The translations under genes and the position numbers were made by a program. Below the pieces are notes generated by a model. That model was not told the DNA's origin. It saw only the letters and a list, made by a program, of their open reading frames with translations, and did not search any database. A stretch of DNA of 64,000 nt, from NCBI RefSeq assembly GCF_003255815.1, contig NC_037672.1, forward strand, positions 102,310,387-102,374,386, given 5' to 3'. Source of the stretch: Theropithecus gelada (taxonomy: Eukaryota > Chordata > Mammalia > Primates > Cercopithecidae). Shown here one piece after another: positions 12,176 through 23,992 of this stretch (the first letter of the stretch is position 1; each line of letters starts with the position of its first letter).

Positions 12176-12437
12176 GAAAAAATGGAAAGAGGCAAAGAAC
12201 AAGGAAAAGGAGAAAACGAGAGTGTACCTGATAAAGTTTCCTTCCATTCTTCCTTTCTCCCCAAATTTGGGGCTTGAGGCAGAGAATCCAAAGCTAAATA
12301 ATGCTACATATTTTTGAAAGTCCTAGAAAATATCCCAGACTTCAATGCCCTGCATGATAAAATATCCTAAGTCAATCCTCTAGAGAATTTTTTTCCTATT
12401 TGAGACATGATTTCAACAGTAGAGTACAAATCAGTTT

Positions 12438-12455
12438 AAAAAAAAAAAAAAAAAA
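12438..12455 (+). repeat. Poly(A) run
   Basis: Eighteen consecutive A. No retroposon body is recognisable upstream. Confidence 0.85.
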
Positions 12456-15309
12456 GGATTTGCTTTCCAAAAATTTTGTTGGGAAAAGTTGTGCTGAAAT
12501 GTTTTAAATATATAATCTAACAGATATTTTGTATTTGTATCTGAAGTTTGAGAGCACTATGGGGTATTATAAACTAGAATGGATCATCCTGTAACTAATG
12601 ATAAGCCTTACTTGTGCTAAAGAAGGAAAAAAAACTTGTAAATACAGTGTGTCAGCTACAAATTTGATTGTGAACTAACAGACAAACCCCCTTCTGATCT
12701 TGAACCTTTAGAGAGATAAGCCTAGATACACAGAAATCCTTCCGAAACAAAACAGCCAGTGGTGCCATGTCCACGCTCTGAAACATCATAAGAAACAATC
12801 ATTTCCAGAATAAGAGTCAGTACTCTAACACAGGTTAAAGACTGAGAAGGCAACTGCTATTTTTGATTGTGCTAACCTGTGCATAATTATGTAATTACCT
12901 ACTAAAATTTAGTCAGAGTGTTGCATATCTAAATCATTAACTTTAACAATTGACAAGCTGCTTTGATTAGTATTTTCATAGTGTAGGATAATATACTTTT
13001 GTCAGCTTTCATATGATTAGTTATGACTAGGAATTTGTTTATGCAAAATGTTTTCATTGCCTGTTTGAAGAAAAAGAGAGGGGGGTGGTGAGGGCAGGGG
13101 AGTCCTTTCCCTCCCTTGGCCAACTCCCTAACAGGTTGGCTCAGGAAATGTCAATGATGAGAAAACACATAAAAGGTACACGTTATCAATCCCCAAATGG
13201 CAGATACTTTTAGTGTCAAGGTAGAAGAGAATCTAAAGAATTCAACTTGGGAGATTAGGCTCTCATTTGCAAATTAGAATAACAGAACATCAGGGTCCGT
13301 GACACCAACTCAGACTGTCACATGCAACCCCCGGCTTGGCCAGACAGCCCTTTTAACAACATTGATCAGTACAGCTGCTGTTCTAAGGAAAAGGCATGTC
13401 AATATATTTGTTATTTATTTTCTAGCAGAAACACAGCAGCTGTGGCAATTTTTGAGAAAATTCTCTAACACGTCTGATTTGCTATCAGTCCTAGGTGCTA
13501 TCGACTGTAGACACACATTCCTAACAGGCTAACATCTCTGAATGCAGCTAGCTATTGAAATAGAAAATCCCTTAATTTCTTGGCTATGAAGCGGCTGTGT
13601 GATGCCAAATTTCAACTCTCTATGGAAGACAGAAAGTCCTCAGGACATGAAGCGTTTCTTGTCTCCTAGGGCAAATTGGCTGGGCTCATTTGTTTGAAGC
13701 AAGCAATTACAAAAAGTGGCTTAGATAAATTTTAAAGTATAATTAAAACAAAAATACTCCACTGGCTACTATGCATGTATTCCCTTTCCCTTTAGATGGA
13801 TTATGTTTGGGGTGAAGACAGGAGTAATCAGAACAGGTTACTATAGGTAATGCATTCTAATTTGGAATGGAAAAATATGTGTGTGATTTACCCCAGAGAT
13901 CAGAAGATGAGACCATCCTTCCAAAAGAATTTTTAAAGCAAAAGGGACCCTCAGCTCTCATTATTCTTTTCTTTCTCTCTGCATTTTTAGGATGTTATAT
14001 TCTAGTGAAAATGCCTAGAAAAGGATTGTTTCATAATATGATAGTCATTGTTGTCTCCCTACCCACAAGAGAAATAATACTTAAGTGCTGTTTTTCAAAA
14101 GGAGCCGAGAATGCTGTATCACGTGGGAGATACTTTTCTTTATCAGATTAGAAATGTCAAACTTCACAATCATAAAGTATTGATCTTTCAAAATCAGACA
14201 TCTCTGTCTCCATGTCTCACAAGCATGAACATCTGCTCCATCTCTCACAATAAGACTCTTCCCCATAATCAGACACACTACTGTCTTTGAGATGGCAAGC
14301 TTAATTATACTGTTTTTAAACCTTCGTGATTGAGCACGCATGCAGCAACACCGCTCCCTCACTGTGGCTTTAATCTTGTCTTTCTATGTCTCTAAGTATA
14401 ATTTAAATGTAAAACTCTTTCTTTGCAATTGCAAATCACCATCCAGTCTTAGAATTTTTCTTCTACTCTGTATTAATTCTACCTTTTGACCACAAGTCAA
14501 TGAAAGATTCTAAAAATCATAAAAGTTTCTGTTTTTTCCTAAACAGCAGAGACTTGGTAGTTTTACCAATTTAAGAAATAGATGCCTTTCTGAAAATCTG
14601 GAGAAAAATTCTACTCTACTTCTCTTCTTTGATAACATTTTATTATCTATTCTGTTTTGCAGAAAGGAAAGTTATTTGATGCTCTGCCATATTCTTTTGC
14701 ATTTTAAATAAAATAATCACTCATTTTTATTAATTACGTATCTCCTTCTTTTAATGCCCTACATATACATAAATATGTGCAGCAAATTTGGTGCAGCAAT
14801 AGGCATTTCCTCTGTCAGAAGATTGGTTACCCAATAATGCCAAATACTATGAAAAGAAAGGAGTACAAGTCACTTGAATATTACAGGTAACATGCATTAA
14901 TTCCTTCTGCTGCATGGACATATCATAGCTTGGGTATATCATACTTGATGAAACCATTTTGTGGTCTAAAGACTAAGCCACTCAACTTTCAACTTTTTTT
15001 TAAACTACAATATATGTGAATCCAATTCTGTAGTTGAAACTCAGGTATGAGATGATGCTTAGGAATGGGGTCAGGAATGGGCTACCGTTAGGGTCTGAAA
15101 TGGAGAGAGATGCAAGAAGAGGTTTAGCAAAGAAGGAGAGAATGGAGTAAAATCTGAAATGGTATAAAATAAGGAGTGCCTCTACACACATTACTCAGTA
15201 ACAATAAGCTATATTTATATTTTAACATGACTGGGACATCAAACAAAAATAGCAAAAACAGAAGAAAAGAAAGCAAAACTCTAAACCAAGATTTCTTTGT
15301 TCTGGTGTT
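12456..15309. other. Longest stretch without a recognised repeat
   Basis: About 2.85 kb in which I see no Alu, L1, L2, MIR, LTR or DNA transposon. It includes the first copy of a 50-bp duplicated segment (14499-14548). A 94-codon frame at 13867-14151 (+) has one hydrophobic stretch but no start context or family I recognise. The stretch may hold ancient decayed repeats or conserved non-coding sequence; sequence alone cannot decide. Confidence 0.5.
14499..14548 (+). repeat. 50-bp dispersed direct repeat, copy 1
   Basis: Matches 16209-16258 with one difference in 50 (position 14534 T versus 16244 A). Sequence on both sides differs completely, so the edges are sharp. Not part of any interspersed family I recognise. 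Confidence 0.95.
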
Positions 15310-15432
15310 GAGCAACACTTGTAGCTTCTACCCACCAGATGCCAGTTGCCCCCGTCAGGCAGTTGTAACAACTTAAGGCACTGTCAAATGTCCCCTGAAA
15401 AAATAAAACTGCTTCCAGTTAAGAACCACTGT
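15310..15432 (-). mobile_element. MER5A (hAT-Charlie MITE), partial
   Basis: The + strand shows the reverse complement of MER5A: 'cttctacccaccagatgccagttgcccc', then 'gcactgtcaaatgtcccctg', ending in 'cagttaagaaccactg', the worn terminal inverted repeat. About 120 of the usual ~190 bp is present; the other terminus is not recognisable. Confidence 0.88.
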
Positions 15433-16208
15433 TCTGAAAATTACCTTAAAATATCTCACTTTACTCTTGACCTCATAAACATCCTTAATACTACCTGCCA
15501 TATGATTTTTCAGGGCAAAGGCAAGGGTCCCTTGATAATGGTTCCCTAGAGTGTAGCCACATGATCAGTAAGGGTGGTTGATGACCCAGCCCTATCATCG
15601 ATTTATAAAGACCTAGTCACAGCTCTGTTCTCCACAAGAGAATCTACACTGGAAGCAAGCAAAACTTAGCTAAGTGTCCCCTCCTTTCACATTTGGATCA
15701 CTCTTGCTACAGGCACGGGGTACTCTTTGTCTACAGGACCACTCCTTTCCGCATTCAGTACGTTGTCGATGAAAATCTCAAGAATGGTTAAGGCTGGACC
15801 CTGCAAGAGGGAAGCCAGTTTTTTTAAACATTCTCACAGAGCCTGCCAGTTTTTCTCACTGAACAAGAGTCTCGTCTCTGGATAAAAATAATAGTATTTC
15901 CATATTAGCAAATTCAAAGGTCCATAATAAGGTTTACTTTCACTTAAAAATTCCCACCATGTTCTCCTTTATAGTTCAATAAATCTTAAAAATATGCCCT
16001 TTGTTTAAAGGATCTAGAGGGAATTGTATATAGTATGTACCTATCTAATAGAATATTTATTTAGAGTTTTATAGACAGTAGATTTGTTTTCAAATTGGAA
16101 AACTATATTACTACTTAGCTTATAGAAATAATTATTACACATTTTACACAATTTAACATTTCGGCCTTTTTCTTTCTGATCTCATAAGCTTTTCTAAATT
16201 TCTTAGGA
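15433..16208. other. Unassigned sequence
   Basis: Read through on both strands without recognising a repeat family or a coding frame. Confidence 0.45.
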
Positions 16209-16258
16209 AATGAAAGATTCTAAAAATCATAAAAGTTTCTGTTATTTCCTAAACAGCA
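16209..16258 (+). repeat. 50-bp dispersed direct repeat, copy 2
   Basis: Second copy of 14499-14548, 1710 bp downstream and in the same orientation, with one mismatch. It sits directly after 'tttcttagg' and before 'tgcaaagctg', with no target duplication or poly(A), so retroposition is unlikely. Confidence 0.95.
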
Positions 16259-16879
16259 TGCAAAGCTGTTGCATAATCTCAGAAAAAGATAGACAGGACA
16301 GACCTTACAAATATATTTAAATCTCTGAAATGTAGACAAGAATATGTAAATTGAAAGTAAATTTATTTTAGTGAACTGGCAAGAAGGGAAAAAATATAGG
16401 GCCATATGTTACCATCAGTTTTGCTATGCATATTTGGGGGGGGGAGCTTCTTAAGCCAGACATTTTCAGGCCATAAAATGTCTTCCATAGGTAACCACAA
16501 GCTGGCAAAAGTAGTAGGCAAGTGTTGGAAGTTAGAAATGAGGACGATGCTTTTATTGGTGGCTGAGCAGAGTTGAGAACTTGGTGTAAGAGGAATGGAG
16601 ATGAGAGTGTGATTTTATTTATGTGAAAATGGTAAGGAAACTCGGTGCTTGAAGCAGAAGTTCTTTGTTTCACCTGATTTCCTCTTGTTGGTCTCCCTCC
16701 ATCATGAGGAGCAATTTTGAAAATAACCTACAATGTACAGAATGTGTACTCCAGTTCACCTACCTGTTCTAGGTGTCTCATAGCTTGTCTCAGTAAAAAA
16801 AAAAATCACAGCACACAAGATGTCAGTTTGAGTTCTAGTCATTGATGCAAATAATAAATTACATGAATTTTTAATGTTA
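16259..16879. other. Unassigned sequence with a G run
   Basis: A run of ten G covers about 16435-16444. A 101-codon minus-strand frame at 16368-16673 has no recognisable domain. No family assigned. Confidence 0.45.
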
Positions 16880-16975
16880 ATAATAAGCTCTATGAAAGCA
16901 AGACTTTGTTCTGACTTTGATCTACAGTGTTGTGAATGATGCCAGGTATTCAATAAGTACTCGATAATTTTTTAA
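16880..16975 (+). mobile_element. L2 3' end
   Basis: 'aataagctctatgaaagcaagac' followed by 'gccaggtattcaataagtactcgataa' is the standard L2 tail order (a 'gtaagctccatgagggcagg'-like block, then 'gcctggcacatagtaggtgctcaataaat'). Confidence 0.75.
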
Positions 16976-17261
16976 ATAAAAAAAGATATAATAAACAACA
17001 ATTATGCTACAAATGGTGCCAGGAGTTTTACATATTTTAAATTAATAATTATTCTGCTTTGTGTGTATATGCCTGTGTTTGGGTATGATTATATTTGGAC
17101 GCCACACATTTTCATCAAAGATTAAATATTTCTCAACAATGACATAATTTTATATGTGTGTACTCCTTTAGCATTTATAAAGCATCTTCCCATAGCTTAT
17201 AATAAAGGAATTCACAAGACAAAATTCCAATGATTTCAAAAGACAGAATTATATTTGCTAA

Positions 17262-17425
17262 CTAAGATCATGGGCAGATAACTGACTCTCTAAACTTCTA
17301 TTTCGTACTCTATGAAGCGACAATAACACAACTCTCATAAGGTTCCTGTGAGGATTAAATGGACTGAAGTATAGAAATTGCTCGACAAAATGTGAAGTAC
17401 TGAATAAACATAAGTAGCATTACTG
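17262..17425 (-). mobile_element. MIR
   Basis: The + strand carries the reverse complement of a MIR: 'catgggcagataactgactctctaaacttc', then 'ctctcataaggttcctgtgaggattaaatg', ending 'gaataaacataagtagcattactgt'. Order and spacing are right for most of the ~260 bp element. Confidence 0.8.
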
Positions 17426-17554
17426 TAGTTATTCTCAAAGGAAAAGACCACAAGTAAATATGTAGATCGTTTGCATATTAACAATTACATGACCTCTTGA
17501 ACTCCAAGATGTTGGAAGTCTCAAGGAACAAATGCAGGTAACCAAGAATCCCGG

Positions 17555-17695
17555 GCTCCAAGTCTAATTTTAGCACTGATATGCTGTGATATTTGTCAGA
17601 ATTCATAAGCTTTTTTGTACCTCAGTATCGTCATCTGTATAAAAGGGTCCTCATAATTTATCAGGGGTTCCTTTGGCCCCAATGTTTTATGATTC
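17555..17695 (-). mobile_element. MIR-like fragment
   Basis: 'tttttgtacctcagtatcgtcatctgtataaaaggg' is the reverse complement of the MIR core. 'ggttcctttggccccaatgttttatgattcta' matches the end seen in some MIR subfamilies. A second, independent MIR beside the one at 17262-17425. Confidence 0.6.
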
Positions 17696-17699
17696 TACA

Positions 17700-18620
17700 A
17701 CAATAACAACAACAAAACATTAATGAGGCACCTGGAGCAGAATCTAAAAATGAATAACTCAACTTGGGGAATGTTTTAATAGAAAGAAGGGAGTATAATT
17801 GGTCATTTCTTGTGCCCAATTTACAGCCTTTTACCCCATCTTACACTCCAGTCATGCTGCAGCACTGTCCCTGTGTTGTAATCTTGCTCCACAATGTGGG
17901 ACTCCTTGGGGAAACCATTGGACACCCGTGTGAAACCCGGAAGTATAAGGAAATTAAAGGCCAACGGCAAAAACTCATCAATGGAGGATAACATCAAATG
18001 GACAAAACTCCTCTCTTCTTTCCCACAGGTGACAATTCTGAGGCAATTCTGTAGGGCTCCTCAGAGGGTCCTGGTGGAATCAAGCCCCAGTTTCCCACAG
18101 CGGTGACCAACCTAATAATGCATCCTTTACTGCCTTTTCTTCTTCCCTATTTCATGCTTCCTAATCCACCACTTTGGTTCTTTGGGGTCAATTCTCAAAA
18201 TAAACTATCTGAACATAAGCCCTTGCCTTGAGCTATATTTCGTTGGTTGATCACATGCTAAGAAACAAGTGGCCCTGGAAAGCAGACCATTAGGATGAGA
18301 TTTTGGACTGGATCATTCACCAAACACACAGAGATACAAACACCATATAGTAGTAAGAGAGATGCTGATAACTCCTGGCATACTATCCCATCACATGCTA
18401 TGCTGTCATTATTAAGGCTGCCACTAGGGTTTAGCTGGAACACTATAACAGCCATAAGAATCTAAGAGAGGACTTTGTCACCTGCAACCGCAGAGAAAAG
18501 TGTGCTGAAAATTAGGCCCTGAGTTCAACTGCTAAGAGTGGCGTTTCAAAAGAGACAGAATGTATGGGTTAAATAACTTTTATAAGCCAATATCAAAGTC
18601 CTGATTAAAAAAAAATCAAT
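17700..18620. other. Unassigned; possible decayed LTR end near 18180-18245
   Basis: 'aataaactatctgaacataagcccttgccttgag' (18199-18232) resembles the polyadenylation and U5 end of an old LTR on the + strand, but I cannot name it and see no clear partner. It lies about 1.2 kb upstream of an ERV-L-like pol relic. No gene is visible. Confidence 0.3.
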
Positions 18621-18926
18621 GGCGGACGGGCACGGTGGCTCACACCTGTAATCCCAGCCCTTTGGGAGGCCGAGGCGGGTAGATCACGAGGTCAGGAGAT
18701 CGAGACCATCCTGACTAATACGGTGAAACCCCGTCTCTACTAAAAGCACAAAAAATTAGCTGGACTTGGTGGCGGTGCCTGTAGTCCCAGCTACTCGGGA
18801 GGCTGAGGCAGGAGAATGGCGTGAACCCCGGAGGCGGAGCTTGCAGTGAGCCGAGATCGTACCACTGCACTCCAGCCTGGGTGACAGAGCGAGACTCCGT
18901 CTCAAAAAACAAACAAACAAACAAAC
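18621..18926 (+). mobile_element. AluY, full length
   Basis: Complete dimer from 'ggcggacgggcacggtggctca' to a (CAAA)n tail. It carries the Y-type signature in the right arm: 'gagaatggcgtgaaccc' and 'ggcggagcttgcagtgagcc'. 'aaaatcaa' flanks it at 18612-18619 and 18927-18934, and the 5' site reads T/AAAAA as expected for L1 endonuclease. The minus-strand 69-codon frame is an Alu shadow. This is one of the younger insertions in the window. Confidence 0.96.
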
Positions 18927-18934
18927 AAAATCAA

Positions 18935-19445
18935 CAGCATTTCAAGACCTGAGATAGGAGCATTTTTGTCTCACTTTTAAGCTTTTAGGCTGCATGGGAG
19001 AGAATGTATTGACATCAAAACATTCATGTTTTAGGATTTAATGTTTTAGCAAAGAAGCTAGAATCAGTCTCAATATGCTTCCAGGATGACAACTTGAAGC
19101 TTGGTCTGCAAAAATGGTATAGAGATTATCAGAGGTGCTTTAGCAGAGGATTGAGGGAGAAGTCAGAAGCCTCAGAAGGAAGAAATAATAGGATGGGTTT
19201 AAAAAAATATATGAGACCAGATAATCTACCACTTTTGAGCCTGCGATCTCAATGAAATTCTAGAAATCAAAAGGTCTGGAGGACATCCTCAAGCCTTAAG
19301 CTAACCCTCTAGGATAAAAGAGAACTTGTTGCACCTTGTATTTTTACTACTAAATAGTGGTTCAGCATGTAGTAAGCCTCTGAATTTTAGAGACAGTGGA
19401 AATATCGCACTTAGGAATACTTCTAAAATACTTTCTGATGACACA
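18935..19445. other. Unassigned sequence upstream of the ERV-L relic
   Basis: No family recognised. It may be more internal ERV sequence that has decayed. Confidence 0.35.
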
Positions 19446-20130
19446 GAAAGTTGCCAATTTGGGGCACGTGTCAGACCAAGAGAAGGCATTACAGAAGCTC
19501 TTCCCTCCAGTACAAGCTGCCTTGGCACATGGGACATAGGACACAGCAGATCCAATGGTATCTGTGTTGGATTCTGATATGGAACAGTGCCTGACAGGTG
19601 CCAATAAGAGAGTCATGATTCAAACAACTGTTTTCATTTTGAAAATCAGTTCCTGGTTTGCTACTAATCCTTAGTGGGAAAACACCTTAACTATGTGACA
19701 TAGGAGAATAGGCCACCAATGCAGCCTTTTCTGAGCTGAATATTATCCCAACCACTGAGTTATAAGTTTGGGTGAATGAGGCCGTGATCCATTGTATAAT
19801 GGGTTGTGTGCAAGCAGGTCCAGAGGGTGCAAGGCAACTTTATGAACATGTGGCCCAGAATCCCACTTCTCCTACCTCTGTTGCACCAAAGATGTTCCTC
19901 AGTTACTACATAAGGCCCTTTGGAGTGTTGCCTAACCCAAATGGCAGAAAATTTACAAATGTGGACTTTATTCACCAATTGAATGTCTTAATATATTGGT
20001 ACTCATCAATACAGACCACTGAGACAGTGGCAAAGCAAAAGCCTTCAAAGTCCTTTTCTGCTCTGATTTCATGGTTCTGTAACAGCACAAGTGTACTGGA
20101 GCATGTGTGGCAGCATCCAAAATAGAGGAC
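19446..20130 (+). pseudogene. ERV-L-class pol relic (endogenous retrovirus)
   Basis: The order 'gtcagaccaagagaaggc', 'gacacagcagatccaatggta' (about 19470-19562) and, farther on, 'gcaagcaggtccagagggtgcaag' (19810-19833) matches the RNase H to connection region of ERV-L-type pol as I remember the family. Frames in three phases (19326-19577 and 19772-20125 on +) overlap the match, so the gene is broken by frameshifts and stops. The 117-codon frame is only a fragment. No envelope is recognisable, no flanking LTR is secure, and the relic could not be functional. An alignment to ERV-L, HERV16 and MaLR internal consensus sequences would settle the family. Confidence 0.6.
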
Positions 20131-20944
20131 TATATTTACAAATAGTTAGAAAGGAGTAGTATTGGACTTCTCTTGGACCCCCTCCCTTGGCCTATCTTTT
20201 ATTCTAATTGTCACTGCAGTTAACAGCAATACAAGGAGGAACCCTGACAGAATCTTGTCTCAGCTACTCCAAATATTACTTGCTTTGTGCTCTGGAGCTT
20301 TTCAACTCCACAACGTGAAACACTTTTAGGAACCACCAGGCTCTCATACAAGAGCAACCTGAAAGTCAAAAGAGATAATGTCCTATTAGTAATCCTTTTG
20401 TTAACTTCTTAAGAACTTTGAAAAAAGAAAAGGCAAACCTATATTAGCCAATTATCAATTCAAGCCATGCTGTGCAGGTCAGAAGGCCTCCAAGGTGGTG
20501 TTTAAAGAAAGGGAACTTCTAGGCGTTAATGCAAGCACAGCTTGGAAGTGCAAGGAAGTTAATGCCCCATGAAATCACTTTCCAAAACAAACTACCTGCA
20601 TGTAATCCCTTGTCTCAAGTTCTTTTACTGAAAGGAAAGCTAGAATAGGCCAGAGAGGTAAAAATAGAAAGCATAGTTCCTTAATTGAAGACGTGGCTCT
20701 CATATTCAGCAATTCATGAATGTATAGATTCAATATAAGAAAAGGCATTAAACCCAAAAGATCATCCACACTTGCTGATCTCTTGCACCTTAACCAAGAG
20801 ATTTTGCATAGGATAAATGTGCCCAAAGATTTAAAGGACAGACTGTGCTTAAAAATGAAGTTTCCATGTAGGGCTGTACTTTGCTGTTTTCTCCATTGTG
20901 ATTCACTCATTAGTAATGTCATTTAATGAGATATAATTGTTGAT
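20131..20944. other. Unassigned sequence
   Basis: Frames at 20575-20922 (minus) and 20720-20926 (plus) overlap on opposite strands and look like chance. It could include the 3' part of the adjacent ERV relic, but nothing is recognisable. Confidence 0.4.
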
Positions 20945-21185
20945 AATAGCTACCATTTATAGAGTGTGCCTTCCATGCCGGGAACCATGCCAAGCTCTGT
21001 GTGTGTGTGTGTGTGTGTTTAATCACTCTTAAACTGTATGGCCACCCTCTGAGGCAAGTGTCGTTACCCCTTTTCTACTGATGGGAAAAGTGAGCATCAG
21101 AATATTTAACCTGACAAAACACACATAGTAGGTAACAGAGATAGGATGTGAAACTAAATAAATCATTATACCATATAGCTGCCTT
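20945..21185 (+). mobile_element. MIR with an internal (TG)n expansion
   Basis: Sense MIR from 'gataatagctaccatttatagagtgtgcc', through 'ctctgaggcaagtgtcgttaccccttttctactgatggg', to 'agtaggtaacagagataggatgtgaa'. About ten TG units at 20999-21019 replace part of the 5' half, so the element carries a microsatellite born inside it. Confidence 0.85.
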
Positions 21186-21349
21186 GTGAGACATTTCTGT
21201 GGAATTAGACATTGAACTAAAGCATAGGAAGCACAGAGGCAAGAATGGGAGAAAGGTACTAACCTGCTGAAGTTTTTACTAAAGGATCTAACTCAACTGG
21301 GGCCACCAAGAATTACATTTTAGTAGGAGGTCAGGGCGTCATTAATCAT

Positions 21350-21425
21350 GTATTATTCAGTCAATAGTATTTATTTAATATTCGACTGTGTGTAAAGTAC
21401 TTCTGTAGATATTTGAGATAAAACC
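21350..21425 (-). mobile_element. L2 3'-end fragment (minus)
   Basis: 'attcagtcaatagtatttatttaatattcgactgtgtg' resembles the reverse-complement L2 tail. Divergence is high. Confidence 0.45.
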
Positions 21426-21439
21426 AATATCTATCAAAA

Positions 21440-21565
21440 TGAATCTTAGAGCACTTTCTCTAACTAAAATATAAATGCCACAAGAGTGGAATTTTATCCC
21501 CAGCACACAAAATTTGCCAAGCCTATAGTAGGTGCTAAGTGCATATTTGCTGAAATGGTTAATCT
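21440..21565 (+). mobile_element. L2 3' end (plus)
   Basis: 'ataaatgccacaagagtggaattttatccccagcac' then 'gcctatagtaggtgctaagtgcatatttgctgaaatg' gives the sense L2 tail in correct order. Together with the minus-strand fragment just before it, two L2 tails point in opposite directions. Confidence 0.75.
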
Positions 21566-21779
21566 TTCAGGAGCAGTTACTTCCAAGCAAAAATTTAGCC
21601 TTCTCCTGTATTTTACTGTATTTGTACATAAGCATTTGATTTTGAAGCACACTCTACGTTTTGTGGAAAGAGGGGTGATGATCTCATGAAACGGTTGAGT
21701 TAAATGATTCAGAGACTCCGTTTCAAAGCATCATGTCTTGTTCTTATAATTCATCCAGCGTTTCCCTCTGTGAGTTTTT

Positions 21780-23992
21780 CACTTTTCAGTTGGTTTTCCT
21801 GTCTTCTTTCTGTTGACATTCATTGTATATTTTAGATATTAATCTTTTGTGGGGTTTTTTTACATTGTAAATATCTTTTTCCGTTTCTCACTATCAAGTT
21901 AACTTTGTCTATTTATCCTTTCTTGAGCAGAAATCTTTAGTGGTGATGTAGTTAAATCTCTTGATTTACTCATTAATGTTCTGCCCTTGTTTTTGAAGCC
22001 CTTGCTATCTTCAGAGCTATAGTCATGTCTCAGATTAAGTTTTGTTTTGGCTTTTGAGTTTACTCTTCACGTTTAGGCCTGTCTTATCTTCATTCATTTG
22101 AGGCATTGCTCCAGTTATAAACCAAATTCCAGGATACACCAGATCTGTTCTGACCTTTCATTTTGCTTCCATTGGGCTTTTATACTAGAACTCTGACTTG
22201 GTAGTATATGTTAGAATTGGGGAGGCTTTACTTTATTTTTAAAAAATCCAGAATTTTTAAGATCCTATTTTTTCAAACACATAAAAATCAATGTTTCAAT
22301 ATCTTGTTTAAAAATGTTTGCAATTTCGATTGCAGTTGCATTGAATTTATATGCTACTTTAGCAAAATCGACATACTTATATTATTAATCATACCATCCA
22401 TGAACACGGGTCAGTATTTTGACCATTTACTTAGGTATTCCTTAATATCATTTAATAGACTTTTGTTTCTTTATAAAGATGTTGCACATTCTTCATTAGA
22501 TTAACTCCTACAATTTTATAGTTTTGTTTTTACTGTGATTGGTCTCTTACTTTCTATTTTATATTCTAGTAAGTTGTAATACAGATGAATTAACTTCATT
22601 TCTGTAAACTGGCCTTATATCCAGCAACTTTGTTTTCTATGTTTAGGAGATTTTGTAATAAATCTGAATTGATCTTTATTAAAGTTTTTCTTTATTAATT
22701 CTGATAATCAAAAATTATTTCTCCTTTGGTCAATTAATGTAGTAAATTGTACTACTAGATTTTCTGATGTTCACATCTCCTTACTTTTTTGAGATGGACC
22801 CATCTTGATCAGTTTTTAAAATACACATTTGAATCCAGTTAATGAATGGTTTATTTGTACTTTTGCAACAACGTAAAGAATTGATCAAATTCCTCTAGAA
22901 TTTTCTTTTTCTCTTATTTTTCAACTTGTTAATCAAATTTATACTAACCTCATAACATGAGTTAATAAGATTTGTCTTTTTTTTTCTGTTTTATATAAAA
23001 ACTTTAAAAGCAATGAATACTGTTTTTCTTGAAAGCTTGGTACAGTTCGCCTGTAGAATCTTTTGTTGATGGGAGAAAGGGTTTGGTTGAGTTTCAGTTC
23101 ATTAGTAGTTTTAATAGTATGCATATTTTCTTCCTTTTTGCACCTGCAAAAGCCTGCAGGACAGGCTTTCTCCAGAAATTTATTGAAGTCATTTAGGTTT
23201 TCAAATATAATTGGATATAGATTTTCATATTCTCTTTATTATTTCATGTTAAAATTATGATGTTTCTACTTTTTTGTTGTTATTTGCATCTTTTCTCTTT
23301 TTTTCAAGATCAGTTTTTCCAGAGGATGGTCATTCTTATTAATATTTTCAAAAAAACAAATTTTACTATTATTAATCTTTTTTCTTTATTTCATTATGAT
23401 TTATTCTTATGTTTATTCTTATTTTCCATATATCGCATGAGCATATTATGCTGCTCTTTTCCTAAGTTATTTGTTGGTCTCTGCTCTCTCAAGCCTGTTT
23501 GGAACTGCTCAGGAGTATTTCCTTTCCACAAAGTCTCATTAAGGAATCAGCCTTTTTACCCTATTGCTGCATGTGTAATATTATTTCAAATTTATTTTCA
23601 GTCTTTATTACATTTAATGTTATTATTGTTTTTCTAAACACGCCTGCTGTAGTTCAACACATTAGATAGGTTGTATTTTCAAGGTCATTTAGGTCTAAGT
23701 GTTTTCCCTTTATCATAATGTTCAATCTAAAGGTTATTTAGTAGTAGGTTTATTAACATCCAGAGAAAGAGAAAGTTTTAAGTTATTCTTTTACTCTTGA
23801 TTTCTAATTTTATTGAATCATAGCAAGTCAATATAATCTGAATAATATGGAATTTTAAAAATACACTGAGACTATCTTGAGGCCATGTTTGTGGTTAATT
23901 TCTATATTCTATATAATTTCTATATATATTATATGTTTGTTTGAAAAGACTAAAATTTTTTCTTGGTTGATTGTAAAATTTTCTTCATCACT
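21780..23992 (-). mobile_element. Old L1M, ORF2 region, antisense
   Basis: The + strand is T-rich and follows antisense L1 ORF2 order: 'tattttagatattaatcttttgtgg', 'cttgatttactcattaatg', 'gcagttgcattgaatttatatgc' (about 22332), 'catccatgaacacggg', 'ctggccttatatccagcaactttg' (22611-22634), then 'attttcaaaaaaacaaattttac' (about 23345). Stops are frequent in all frames, which is normal for an L1M of this age. Short frames of 60-126 codons on the + strand are antisense shadows. Confidence 0.7.

Noticed and set aside
13867..14151. 94-codon frame with a hydrophobic stretch
   Set aside because: No family, no start context, no splice or promoter signal seen; the length is expected by chance in 64 kb.
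19772..20125. 117-codon frame as a possible intact gene
   Set aside because: It is one frame of a broken ERV-L-type pol relic, with matching segments in other frames.
23257..23637. 126-codon Phe/Leu-rich frame resembling a membrane protein
   Set aside because: Antisense L1M; T-rich DNA gives Phe and Leu codons without selection.
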